Positions 1 through 6,843 of a DNA stretch of 14,005 nt are shown here, piece by piece. This DNA is from JAWLGW01 sp964569055 (GTDB lineage Bacteria; Planctomycetota; J058). Made by a program: the position numbers and the translations under genes. Every line of letters begins with the position of its first letter. The stretch's first letter is position 1. The notes beneath the pieces were generated by a model. That model searched no databases and was not told the origin of the DNA. It saw only the letters and a list, made by a program, of their open reading frames with translations. The DNA lies in NCBI GenBank assembly GCA_964569055.1, contig CAZMSZ010000184.1, positions 1-14,005 on the forward strand. Reading direction: 5' to 3'.

Positions 1-1542
1 GCAGTCGGCCAGCGAGAACGCCAGGTCCACGAACGGGACCTCCCGCTCGAGGTCGCGCTCGAGCGCGAGCAGCGCCGCGAGCGCCTCGGGCCGGCGCGTC
101 GTCCCGGGCGGCCCCTCCACCAGGAGCTCGCAGGGGGCGATCCCCACGAAGCGGTCCTCGATCGCCTCCACGTCGGCGCGCAGCGTCGAGCCCCGGGGGA
201 AGAACGCCAGGAAGTCGGTGTTCGACTCGACGCGTAGCCAGCCCAAGAAGGCGAGCGCGGTGGCGAGGGCGCCGATCGCGAGCGCCGCGCCGGGGCGCCG
301 GACCACCAGCCCCGCCAGGCGGTCCATGCGCGTCACCTGCCCGGGGCGGACCCGCGGGGCCGGGAGGAGGGCCGCCGCGGCCGGGATCAGGGTGATCGAG
401 ACCACGAACGCGGCCAAGGCGGCCAGGGCCGCGGCCAGGCCGAACGTGCGGATCGGCGGGATCGGCGAGGCGGCCAGCGAGCCGAACCCGATCGCGGTGG
501 TGAGGCTGGTGAGGAAGCACGGCACCAGCACGTGGCGCAGCGCCAGCTCGACGCTGGCCGCGCCCGTGGCTCCCTCCCCGAGCCGGGCCGCCTGCGCGCG
601 TTGCTCGACCAGGATGTGCAGCGCGTCGGCCACCCCGATCACCAGGAGCAGCGTCGGGGTGAGGCTGGTCATGGTGTCGAGGGGGATCCCGAGGTGCCCC
701 AGGGCGCCCAAGGTGAGCGTGACCGAGACCCCGAGCACCGCCAGCACGAGCAGCGTGCCCGTCGGGCTGCGCAGCACGAACCCGGCGGTCAGGAGCGCGA
801 TCAGGAGCAGGGGGCCGCCGAAGCGGAGCATGTCGCCCTGGATCGCGCGGACGATCGCCGCCTTGATCAAGGGGCTGCCGGCCACCCGCACCGTGACCCC
901 GGGCTCGCGGCCGGCGTCTGCAGCCAGCGCCTGGAGCGCGTCCACGATCGCCTGGTTCTGCAGCGCCCCCTCGGCGGTCTCGGGGATCTGCTCGAGCACG
1001 GCCACCACGCTCAGGGCGCGCCGGTCGGCCGAGACGAGGACCCCCTCGACGTAGGGGAGCGCGAGCGCCTCGGCCTGCCAGGCCGCGAGCGCCTCGGGGG
1101 TGGCCTGGCGGACGTCCTCGGGCAGCGGGCGCACCAGCGTGGGGCCGATCCCGGGAAGGAACCGGATCACCGGCACGTCGGGGAGCGAGAAGGCCCGCGT
1201 CACGCCGTCGATCGCGTCGGCCGCCCGCGTCACCCGCCGGGCGAGGGCGAGCACCTCGGGCCGGAGCGCCGTCCCCTCGGAGATCTCGAGCGCGATCAGC
1301 ACCGACTCGTCGCCGCCGAAGGCGCCCCGGAAGCGGTTGAACGTGGTCACCGCCCAGTGGTCGTCGGGGAACACCCGCTCGGCCGACGCGTCGAACCTCA
1401 GCCGCAGCGCGCCGGCGCCGATCAGCCCCGTCAGGAGCAGCAGCGCGGCCAGCACGGCCTTGGGCCGCCGCAGCGGCAGCTCCAGCCAGCGCGGCAGCGC
1501 GCGCGGGATGTCTTCGGCGCCGCTCGGCGTCGGCTCGCTCAT
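1..1542 (-). CDS. RND/MMPL-superfamily membrane transporter, N-terminal 514 residues (runs off left edge)
   Basis: An open minus-strand frame begins at an ATG (1542-1540) and continues without a stop to position 1, giving 514 residues. TM1 lies at about residues 28-46. An extracytoplasmic loop of about 190 residues follows, then TM2-TM6 at about 242-393, TM7 at about 417-436, and the start of the second loop. TM4 carries VIGVADALHIL (301-311), the RND/MMPL segment with an acidic residue (D306) expected to take part in proton relay. The duplicated half-architecture is typical of MMPL and hopanoid-type RND proteins, which move lipids or hydrophobic compounds with proton motive force; the substrate is unknown. 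It starts 51 bp after the kinase-cyclase stop on the same strand, so it is probably the third gene of that operon. The ribosome site is weak (GCGAG near the ATG). The C-terminal half, including TM10, is outside the window. Confidence 0.88.
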   Translation of the reverse strand, partial: MSEPTPSGAEDIPRALPRWLELPLRRPKAVLAALLLLTGLIGAGALRLRFDASAERVFPDDHWAVTTFNRFRGAFGGDESVLIALEISEGTALRPEVLALARRVTRAADAIDGVTRAFSLPDVPVIRFLPGIGPTLVRPLPEDVRQATPEALAAWQAEALALPYVEGVLVSADRRALSVVAVLEQIPETAEGALQNQAIVDALQALAADAGREPGVTVRVAGSPLIKAAIVRAIQGDMLRFGGPLLLIALLTAGFVLRSPTGTLLVLAVLGVSVTLTLGALGHLGIPLDTMTSLTPTLLLVIGVADALHILVEQRAQAARLGEGATGAASVELALRHVLVPCFLTSLTTAIGFGSLAASPIPPIRTFGLAAALAALAAFVVSITLIPAAAALLPAPRVRPGQVTRMDRLAGLVVRRPGAALAIGALATALAFLGWLRVESNTDFLAFFPRGSTLRADVEAIEDRFVGIAPCELLVEGPPGTTRRPEALAALLALERDLEREVPFVDLAFSLADC

Positions 1543-1593
1543 GGCTCGCCAGGATCGGCGGGCCGCTCACCAGGCGCAAGCGCGTCCGGGCGC

Positions 1594-3353
1594 TCAGCCC
1601 CGCGCCGCGGCCGCGAGCCGCTCGGCGACCTGCCGCGGCGTCAGGTCGCGCTCGAGCCGGCCACCCTCGGCGAGCGAGATCTGCCCGGTCTCCTCCGAGA
1701 CCACGAGCACGAGCGCGTCGGTCTCGTCGCTGAGGCCGAGCGCCGCCCGGTGACGCGTGCCGAGGCTGAACGGGACGTCGCGCCGATCGGTCAGCGGCAG
1801 GAAGCAGCCCGCCGCCACGATCCGATCGCCCCGCACCACGAGCGCACCGTCGTGGAACGGCGAGCCCGGCTGGAACAACGACCGGACCAGGTCGCCGTCG
1901 ACGCGAGCGTCGAGCGGGGTCCCCGTCGCGACGTTCTCCTCGAGCGAGTCCCGGCGCTCGACCGCGATCAGGGCCCCGGTGCGGGCGCGCGCCAGNNNNN
2001 NNNNNNNNNNNNNNNNNNNNNNNNNNNNNNNNNNNNNNNNNNNNNNNNNNNNNNNNNNNNNNNNNNNNNNNNNNNNNNNNNNNNNNNNNNNNNNNCGAGC
2101 GAGTCCCGGCGCTCGACCGCGATCAGGGCCCCGGTGCGGGCGCGCGCCAGGCGGCCGAGCGCCCCGGCGAGCTCGGCGATCCCGGCGCGCGACGGGCCGA
2201 CCCGCCGGCCCCTCGCCGCGCGGACCGCGTCGAGGGCGGAGCCCGCCAGGAGCCCGAGCAGCGCGCCCACCAGCGCGGCGATCAGGGGGACCGGAAGCCC
2301 CCCCGGCCCGGCCCCGCTCGGAGCCGCCACCCACGTCGCCCCGAGCCCCAGCGCGAGCCCGAGCAGCGCGCCGCCGGCGCGTGTCGAGCGGGCGGCCTCC
2401 GGAGCGCGCGCCGCCGGCTCGGGCGACGCGCCCTGCCGCAGGCGCCGCAGCGCCGCGCGCGCCGCCTCGGCCGACTCGAACCGATCCTGCGGGCGGTCCT
2501 CGAGCAGCCGGAACAGGAACGCGTCCCAGCCGGGCGCCAGGCCCGGGACCAGGCTCGAGACCGGGCGCACGGTCCGCGGCGAACGCCCGGTGAGCGCCTC
2601 GAACAGGAGCTTGCCGAGGGCGTACAGGTCGGCGCGCCCGTCGACCTTGCCGTCCACCCGGAGGCTTTGGTCCTCCTGCTCGGGGGCCATGTAGATCGGG
2701 GTCCCGACGCCGAGCGTCGCGTCGAGGCTGGCGAGCGTATGGCCGAGGCCGAGCTCCTCGACCAGGCGCAAGGAGCCGATCCCGAAGTCCGCCACCTTCA
2801 CGCGCCCCTCCGCGTCGAACAGGACGTTGGACGGCTTGAGGTCGCGGTGGACCACCCCGCGCGCGTGCCCATGCGCGAGGGCCTCCAGGATCGCCTCCGC
2901 CAGGGCGATCACCTCTCGCTCCGGCAGCGGCCCCTCCCGCAGCCGCTCGGCGAGCGTCCCGCCCCCCAGCAGCTCGCACGCGATATAGGGCGGGTCGAGG
3001 TCCATGGCCGCGCGCTCGATCCGCACGATCCGCGGGTGGTCGAGGTGGAACAGGATCTGGGCCTCGCGCACCAGGCGGGCGGTCAGCTCGGGGCGGGTGA
3101 CCTTGAGGGCGACCTGGCGCCCGGCCTGGTCCTCGGCCCGGTAGACCGTCCCCTGCCCCCCGCGCCCGAGGACGCCGATCACCCGGTAGCCGTCGACGAG
3201 CGCGCCCGAGGGGAGCTCGCCCGCGCCCGAGCAGCGGGCCAGCCAGCGCGCGACGTCGCGGGCGCGGGCGCGCAGCGCCTCGCTCGGCCCGGGCAGCGGG
3301 TCGGCCGCGAGGGCGTCGAGCACCTCGCCGCGCAGCGCCTCGCCCTCGCTCAT
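1594..3353 (-). CDS. Ser/Thr protein kinase fused through two membrane segments to a diadenylate cyclase (DAC) domain; interrupted by N gap
   Basis: If the identical 55-base ends flanking the Ns (1941-1995 and 2096-2150) are collapsed, both parts fall in one frame and give 534 residues. Kinase domain, about 56-308: glycine loop GRGGQGTVYRA (63-73), VALK lysine K84, probable helix-C E97, HRDLKPSN (169-176), DFG (189-191), MAPEQ (222-226), DGRADLYALG (238-247). Two hydrophobic segments at about 328-344 and 353-372 would form a membrane hairpin, keeping both catalytic ends in the cytoplasm. DAC domain, about 390-515: GALIAVER (408-415), the D450-G451-A452 motif in PFHDGAL, the R482-H483-R484 motif in GTRHRAALG, and SEETG (501-505). 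These are the two signature motifs of diadenylate cyclases, which make c-di-AMP from two ATP. The start overlaps the sigma-factor stop as ATGA. Kinase identity and DAC identity are each near certain; the fusion depends on the gap being an assembly artefact, which the frame match strongly supports. Confidence 0.85.
1996..2095. other. Assembly gap (100 N) with identical 55-base flanks
   Basis: Exactly 100 Ns separate two copies of the same 55 bases (1941-1995 and 2096-2150), and each copy abuts the Ns directly. That is what an unmerged k-mer overlap between two contigs looks like, so there may be no missing sequence here. Removing the Ns and one copy preserves the reading frame of the kinase-cyclase gene. 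Confidence 0.9.
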
Positions 3354-3916
3354 GGCTGCACCTCCTCGAGCCGCGCGGCGATCAGGGCGTGGGCGCGCGC
3401 CAGCCGCCGCGACACGCTGCGCCGCTCGCAGCCGATCGCGGCCGCGACCTCCTCCAAGGTCAGGCCCCCTTCGTAGCGCAGGACGAACGTCTCGAGCGTG
3501 TCGCGCCCGAGCTCGGCCTCGATCGCCGACAGGAGGGCGCGCGCGTCGAGGCGTCGCTCGACCGCGGCGCGCGGGTCCAGGGCCGGAGCGCGCGCCAGCG
3601 CGGGCGGGAGCGGCCGCGCCAGCCGCTCGCGGCGGCGGCACCAGTCGACGTACGTCTGGTGCGCCTTGAGGAAGATCCAGGTGTTGAACGAGCGCCCCGC
3701 CTCGTAGCGATCGCCGCGCAGCGAGCGCTCGATCGCGAGCAGGGCCTCCTGGGCGCACTCCTCGGCCTCGCCCGGGTCCTTGATCAGCCGCTGAAAGTAG
3801 CGGTGGACCCGCAGCAGGATGCGCTCGAACAGCGCCGCGTGCTCCCGCTCCGACCCGAGCGCGCGCGCGGCGAGCTCGGTGGTGTTGGGGGCGGACGGCG
3901 GCGAGACCTCGGACAT
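3350..3916 (-). CDS. ECF-type sigma-70 family RNA polymerase sigma factor
   Basis: 188 residues. Region 2 is at about 29-100, with the promoter-melting and -10-binding segment around SFNTWIFLKAHQTYVDWCRRR (76-96; key residues F77, W80, K84, W92). Region 4 is at about 125-180, with a helix-turn-helix in LTLEEVAAAIGCERRSVSRRL (152-172). Two sigma regions joined by a short linker match the ECF/group-4 plan. The chosen ATG has GGAG six bases upstream (3923-3926), and the domain starts soon after; the longer in-frame extension to 4213 is Arg/Pro/Ser-rich and not sigma-like. The stop overlaps the start of the kinase-cyclase gene as ATGA, implying translational coupling. No anti-sigma gene is visible, so control by the adjacent kinase is the natural guess. 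Sigma-kinase pairs of this sort are known in Planctomycetota and related groups. Confidence 0.9.
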   Translation of the reverse strand: MSEVSPPSAPNTTELAARALGSEREHAALFERILLRVHRYFQRLIKDPGEAEECAQEALLAIERSLRGDRYEAGRSFNTWIFLKAHQTYVDWCRRRERLARPLPPALARAPALDPRAAVERRLDARALLSAIEAELGRDTLETFVLRYEGGLTLEEVAAAIGCERRSVSRRLARAHALIAARLEEVQP

Positions 3917-4244
3917 GATCGGCTCCACGCGCGAGTATCCGCTCGAGGGCCGGCGGGTGGGACAGGGCGTTCGTAAGTCGCGGCGCGTGGAGGTCTGGGC
4001 CGCCGGGAGGCTCGCCGGTCGCGAGGGAGCGGCGCCCTCGGCCTCGAACCGCGCGCGAGCGAGGAGGCGGCGGCGCGCGCCGACGGCCCGGTGGGGCGCC
4101 TCCACGTCGCGTGGGACGGACTGCGAGGCGGCGCGGTCTCCTCGCGGTGACAGCAGCGCCCCCTCTGCGGCGGTGATCCCCGAGTCGGCATCAGGGAACG
4201 TCCGAGTGAGCACGGCTCGCGCGGCGACGTGTCACAATCCTTGA
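3917..4244. promoter_or_regulatory. Divergent intergenic region between the sigma-kinase operon and the histidine kinase
   Basis: These 328 bases separate two divergently read transcription units and must hold promoters for both. The only recognisable signal is the GGAG ribosome site for the sigma gene (3923-3926). The histidine-kinase start at 4245 follows the only AT-richer patch (around 4233-4244) and has no ribosome site, so a very short or leaderless mRNA is possible. I could not fit a convincing -35/-10 pair on either strand. No gene is visible; the open frames across it are Arg/Pro/Ser-rich GC artefacts. Confidence 0.5.
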
Positions 4245-6278
4245 ATGCTTCAGCGCCCCGGGCCAGCCGACGCCAACCTCGACCTCGCCTCCGAGGACCT
4301 GCTCCGCTCGTTCATCGACGGGCTCACCGAGTACGCGGTGCTCATGCTCGACCCCGCGGGTCGGATCCGGTCCTGGAACCGCGGCGCCGAGCGGCTCAAG
4401 GGCTGGCGCGCCGACGAGGTCGTGGGCAAGAGCCTCGCGATCCTCTATCCGCCCGAGGACGCGCGCGCCGGCAAGCCCGAGCAGTTGCTGCGCCGCGCCG
4501 CGCAGGACGGCCGCGTGGAGGACCAGGGCTGGCGCGTGCGCAAGGACGGCTCGCGCTTCTTCGCGCGCGTCGTGATCACCGCGCTCCGCGACCCCGGCGG
4601 CGAGCTGCTCGGGTTCGGCAAGATCACGTTCGACACCACCGAGGCCATGACCCGCGCGGAGCGGGAGCTGCAGGCCGAGCGCGCGCTCCGGGAGAGCCAG
4701 GAGTCCTTTCGCCTCCTCGTCGAGAACGTGCGGGACTACGCCATCTTCATGCTCGATCCCGAGGGCCGGGTGACCACCTGGAACCCGGGCGCCGAGCGGC
4801 TCAAGCAGTACGCCGCGCACGAGGTCGTCGGGCGCCACTTCTCGGTCTTCTATACGTCCGAGGACGTGGCGGCCGGGAAGCCGCAGAGCGAGCTCGAGCG
4901 CGCCGCCCGGGAGGGGCGCGCGGAGGACCAGGGCTGGCGCCTGCGCAAGGACGGCTCGCGCTTCTTCGCGCGCGTCGTGATCACCGCGCTCCGCGACTCG
5001 GGCGGGCGGCTGCGCGGCTTCGCCAAGGTGACCAACGACGTCACCGAGGCCTACACGGCCGCCGAGCACGTGCTGCGGGTGATCGACGAGACCGGGCGGC
5101 TGCTGCAGACGCCCGGCTACCACGAGCGCCTCCAGGCGGTCGCGCGGCTGGCGGTCCCGACCCTCGCCGACTGGTGCGCGGTCGACGTGCTGGAGGAGGG
5201 CGTCGCCCGCCGCGTGGCCGCGGTCCACGCCGATCCGGCGCGGGCCGCCCAGGCCGGCGAGGCGGCCGACCTCGCCGGCCCCGCCGCCGAGGTCCTGCGC
5301 ACGGGGGCGCCGTTCGTCAGCCAGGACGTCCGCGCGGGCGCGCTCGGGGCCGACGAGCGCGAGCTGCTCCACCGTCTCGACCTGCGCGCCCTGGTGTGCA
5401 TTCCGCTCGCCGCGCGCGGCCGGGTCCTCGGCGCGATCACGTTCGGCGCGGGGATCGCCGGGCGATACCACGAGCGCGACCTGTCCTGGGCGCAGGCCCT
5501 GGCGCGCGTCGCCGCGTCCGCCATGGACAACGCGCTGCTGCTCGAGGAGACCGAGCAGGCGGCCGCCGAGGCGCGCGCGGCGGTCGCCGTCCGCGACGCG
5601 TTCCTGTCGGTCGCCTCGCACGAGCTGCGCACGCCGCTCAACACGCTCAACCTGCAGGTCCAGGGCTACCTGCGCAGCGCCCGCCGCTCGGCCCAGCCTC
5701 GCGACCTCGAGCGGCTGCAGCGCATGGAGCAGCAGGTCGCGCGCCTCGCGACCCTGATCGGGACGCTGCTCGACGTCTCGCGCATGACCGCCGGCCGGGT
5801 CACGCTCGAGCCGGTCGAGATGGACCTCGCCGCGCTGGTGCGCGAGGTCGTCGACCGCGACCAGGAGCTCGCCCGCAGCGCGGGCTGCGAGCTGGTGCTC
5901 GAGGTGGCCGGTCCGCTCCTCGGCCGGTGGGACCGGCTCCGCCTCGACCAGGTGCTGACGAACCTGCTCGGCAACGCGCTCAAGTTCGGCGCCGGCAAGC
6001 CGATCCGGGTGAGCTTGGAGGAGCGCGGGGAGCGCGTCCGCCTCACGGTCGCCGACCAGGGGCTCGGGATCGCCCCCGAGGACCAGCCCTGGATCTTCGA
6101 GCGCTTCGAGCGCGCGGTCTCGAACCGCAGCTTCGGCGGGTTCGGGCTCGGCCTGTGGATCGTGCGCGAGTTCGTCCAGGCCCACGGCGGCGAGGTGTGG
6201 GTGGAGAGCACCCCCGGCGCGGGCGCGCGCTTCGTGGTGGACTTGCCGCGTCAGTTGTTGGGGCGCGACCCGCAGTAG
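4245..6278 (+). CDS. Sensor histidine kinase, PAS-PAS-GAF-HisKA-HATPase, soluble
   Basis: 677 residues and no membrane segment, so probably a cytoplasmic sensor. PAS1 is at about 22-135 and PAS2 at about 154-268; they are a tandem duplication (for example LDPAGRIRSWN versus LDPEGRVTTWN). A GAF-like domain covers about 285-435. The dimerisation/phosphoacceptor helix contains SHELRTPLN (458-466), with H459 the likely phosphorylation site. The ATPase domain has an N-box around N573 and N577, a G1 box DQGLGIA (604-610), an F-box IFERFER (617-623) and a G2 box GFGLGLWIV (632-640). All catalytic motifs are present. The PAS ligand is unknown. The nearest response regulator lies on the opposite strand and overlaps its last 28 bases, so partnership is plausible but not shown. 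The start is an ATG without a clear ribosome site. Confidence 0.93.
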   Translation: MLQRPGPADANLDLASEDLLRSFIDGLTEYAVLMLDPAGRIRSWNRGAERLKGWRADEVVGKSLAILYPPEDARAGKPEQLLRRAAQDGRVEDQGWRVRKDGSRFFARVVITALRDPGGELLGFGKITFDTTEAMTRAERELQAERALRESQESFRLLVENVRDYAIFMLDPEGRVTTWNPGAERLKQYAAHEVVGRHFSVFYTSEDVAAGKPQSELERAAREGRAEDQGWRLRKDGSRFFARVVITALRDSGGRLRGFAKVTNDVTEAYTAAEHVLRVIDETGRLLQTPGYHERLQAVARLAVPTLADWCAVDVLEEGVARRVAAVHADPARAAQAGEAADLAGPAAEVLRTGAPFVSQDVRAGALGADERELLHRLDLRALVCIPLAARGRVLGAITFGAGIAGRYHERDLSWAQALARVAASAMDNALLLEETEQAAAEARAAVAVRDAFLSVASHELRTPLNTLNLQVQGYLRSARRSAQPRDLERLQRMEQQVARLATLIGTLLDVSRMTAGRVTLEPVEMDLAALVREVVDRDQELARSAGCELVLEVAGPLLGRWDRLRLDQVLTNLLGNALKFGAGKPIRVSLEERGERVRLTVADQGLGIAPEDQPWIFERFERAVSNRSFGGFGLGLWIVREFVQAHGGEVWVESTPGAGARFVVDLPRQLLGRDPQ

Positions 6279-6652
6279 CGCTCGACGCTCTGCAGCAGCG
6301 GCTCGAGCGCGATCGGCTTGGTCACGAACGCGGCGGCCGCCAGGCGCCGCGCCTCGGCCTCGACCTCGCGCACCGCCGAGACCACGACCACCGGGACGGT
6401 CGCGTACTCGGGGCGCTGGCGCAGCCACTCCATGAACTGCCAGCCGTTCATGACGGGCATCATGAGGTCGAGCAAGATCACGCACGGCGCCTCGTGGACC
6501 GCGGAGAGCTGCGCGATCGCCTCGCGACCCTCGGCCGCCTCCACGCAGCGGTAACCCTCGTCCGAGAGGATGTCGACCAGCGTCGTTCGGGCGGCGGGGT
6601 CGTCTTCGACGACGAGCACCGTCTTGCAAGGATCGTGCGCGGTCGAGCTCAT
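6251..6652 (-). CDS. Single-domain (CheY-like) response regulator receiver protein
   Basis: 133 residues forming one receiver domain with no output domain. The acidic pocket is E16-D17-D18 (VVEDD), the phosphoacceptor is D62 in LLDLMMPVMNG, the switch residue is S92 (VVVVSA), and K112 is the conserved lysine (TKP). The ATG at 6652 puts the first beta strand about 11 residues in, the usual distance; a GTG at 6724 would add a tail that is not receiver-like. No clear ribosome site precedes the ATG. It converges on the histidine kinase and shares 28 bases with its 3' end. With no output domain it would act by protein contact or as a phosphorelay intermediate. Confidence 0.92.
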   Translation of the reverse strand: MSSTAHDPCKTVLVVEDDPAARTTLVDILSDEGYRCVEAAEGREAIAQLSAVHEAPCVILLDLMMPVMNGWQFMEWLRQRPEYATVPVVVVSAVREVEAEARRLAAAAFVTKPIALEPLLQSVERYCGSRPNN

Positions 6653-6659
6653 GAAGGTG

Positions 6660-6688
6660 ATGTTAGCGCACCACCTGGGCCAAATCAC
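6660..6688 (-). promoter_or_regulatory. Possible sigma-70-like promoter for the response regulator
   Basis: In an unusually AT-richer patch just upstream of the response-regulator ATG, the minus strand reads GTGATT (6688-6683), a 17-base spacer, and TAACAT (6665-6660). The -10 matches the consensus at four of six positions and the -35 at three. Transcription would begin within a few bases of the ATG, giving a very short leader, which agrees with the missing ribosome site. This is weak evidence. Confidence 0.25.
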
Positions 6689-6705
6689 GAAGAACTGCGC
6701 GCGCT

Positions 6706-6733
6706 CGGGGTCGGGTGTTTTCACCCGGCCCCG
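6706..6733 (+). repeat. Strong GC hairpin, 12-bp stem with TTTT loop
   Basis: The arms 6706-6717 and 6722-6733 pair along 12 positions (one G-T wobble) around a four-T loop (6718-6721); the core is CGGGTG/CACCCG. It sits between two divergently read genes, so it does not end either coding sequence, and no T-run follows it on either strand. It could be part of a structured leader of the downstream permease or an operator-like site. Confidence 0.5.
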
Positions 6734-6740
6734 CCGAGGA

Positions 6741-6790
6741 GTCCGTCGTGACCCGCTCCGGGTAGGCTGCTGCGCGCGCAGCTGACGGAC
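6741..6790 (+). promoter_or_regulatory. Possible folded RNA (three-way junction) in the leader of the EamA permease
   Basis: An outer 7-bp stem GTCCGTC/GACGGAC (6741-6747 with 6784-6790) encloses two hairpins. One is ACCCG-CTC-CGGGT (6751-6763). The other forms from the perfect 14-base palindrome at 6769-6782 (GCTGC/GCAGC with a 4-base loop). The element lies 53 bases before the GTG of the permease and directly after the 12-bp hairpin at 6706-6733. It matches no riboswitch class that I recognise. In such GC-rich DNA some stems arise by chance, so confidence is low. Confidence 0.3.
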
Positions 6791-6843
6791 GGGCCGTCGG
6801 GGGCAGGTGTGTCCCAGCCCGAGGCGCGCCGCGAGGTCGCGTC

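Noticed and set aside
1941..2150. A true tandem 55-base duplication around the N run
   Set aside because: Both copies abut the Ns exactly and collapsing them restores one open frame through a conserved DAC domain; an assembly overlap explains it better.
3917..4213. Upstream extension of the sigma factor to an ATG at 4213
   Set aside because: The extra 99 residues are Arg/Pro/Ser-rich and not sigma-like, and the inner ATG at 3916 has a GGAG site at proper spacing.
4194..4230. GGAAC followed by CGT as an ECF-type promoter for the histidine kinase
   Set aside because: The spacing is about 28 bases instead of the usual 16-17, and no CGTC lies at the right distance.
4191..6629. Long minus-strand open frame opposite the histidine kinase
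   Set aside because: Composition (Arg, Ala, Gly, Glu, His-rich without domain motifs) is that of a GC-rich antisense frame; the sense strand encodes a complete histidine kinase.
6653..6724. GTG at 6724 as start of the response regulator
   Set aside because: It lies in the hairpin, has no ribosome site, and adds residues not typical of a receiver domain.
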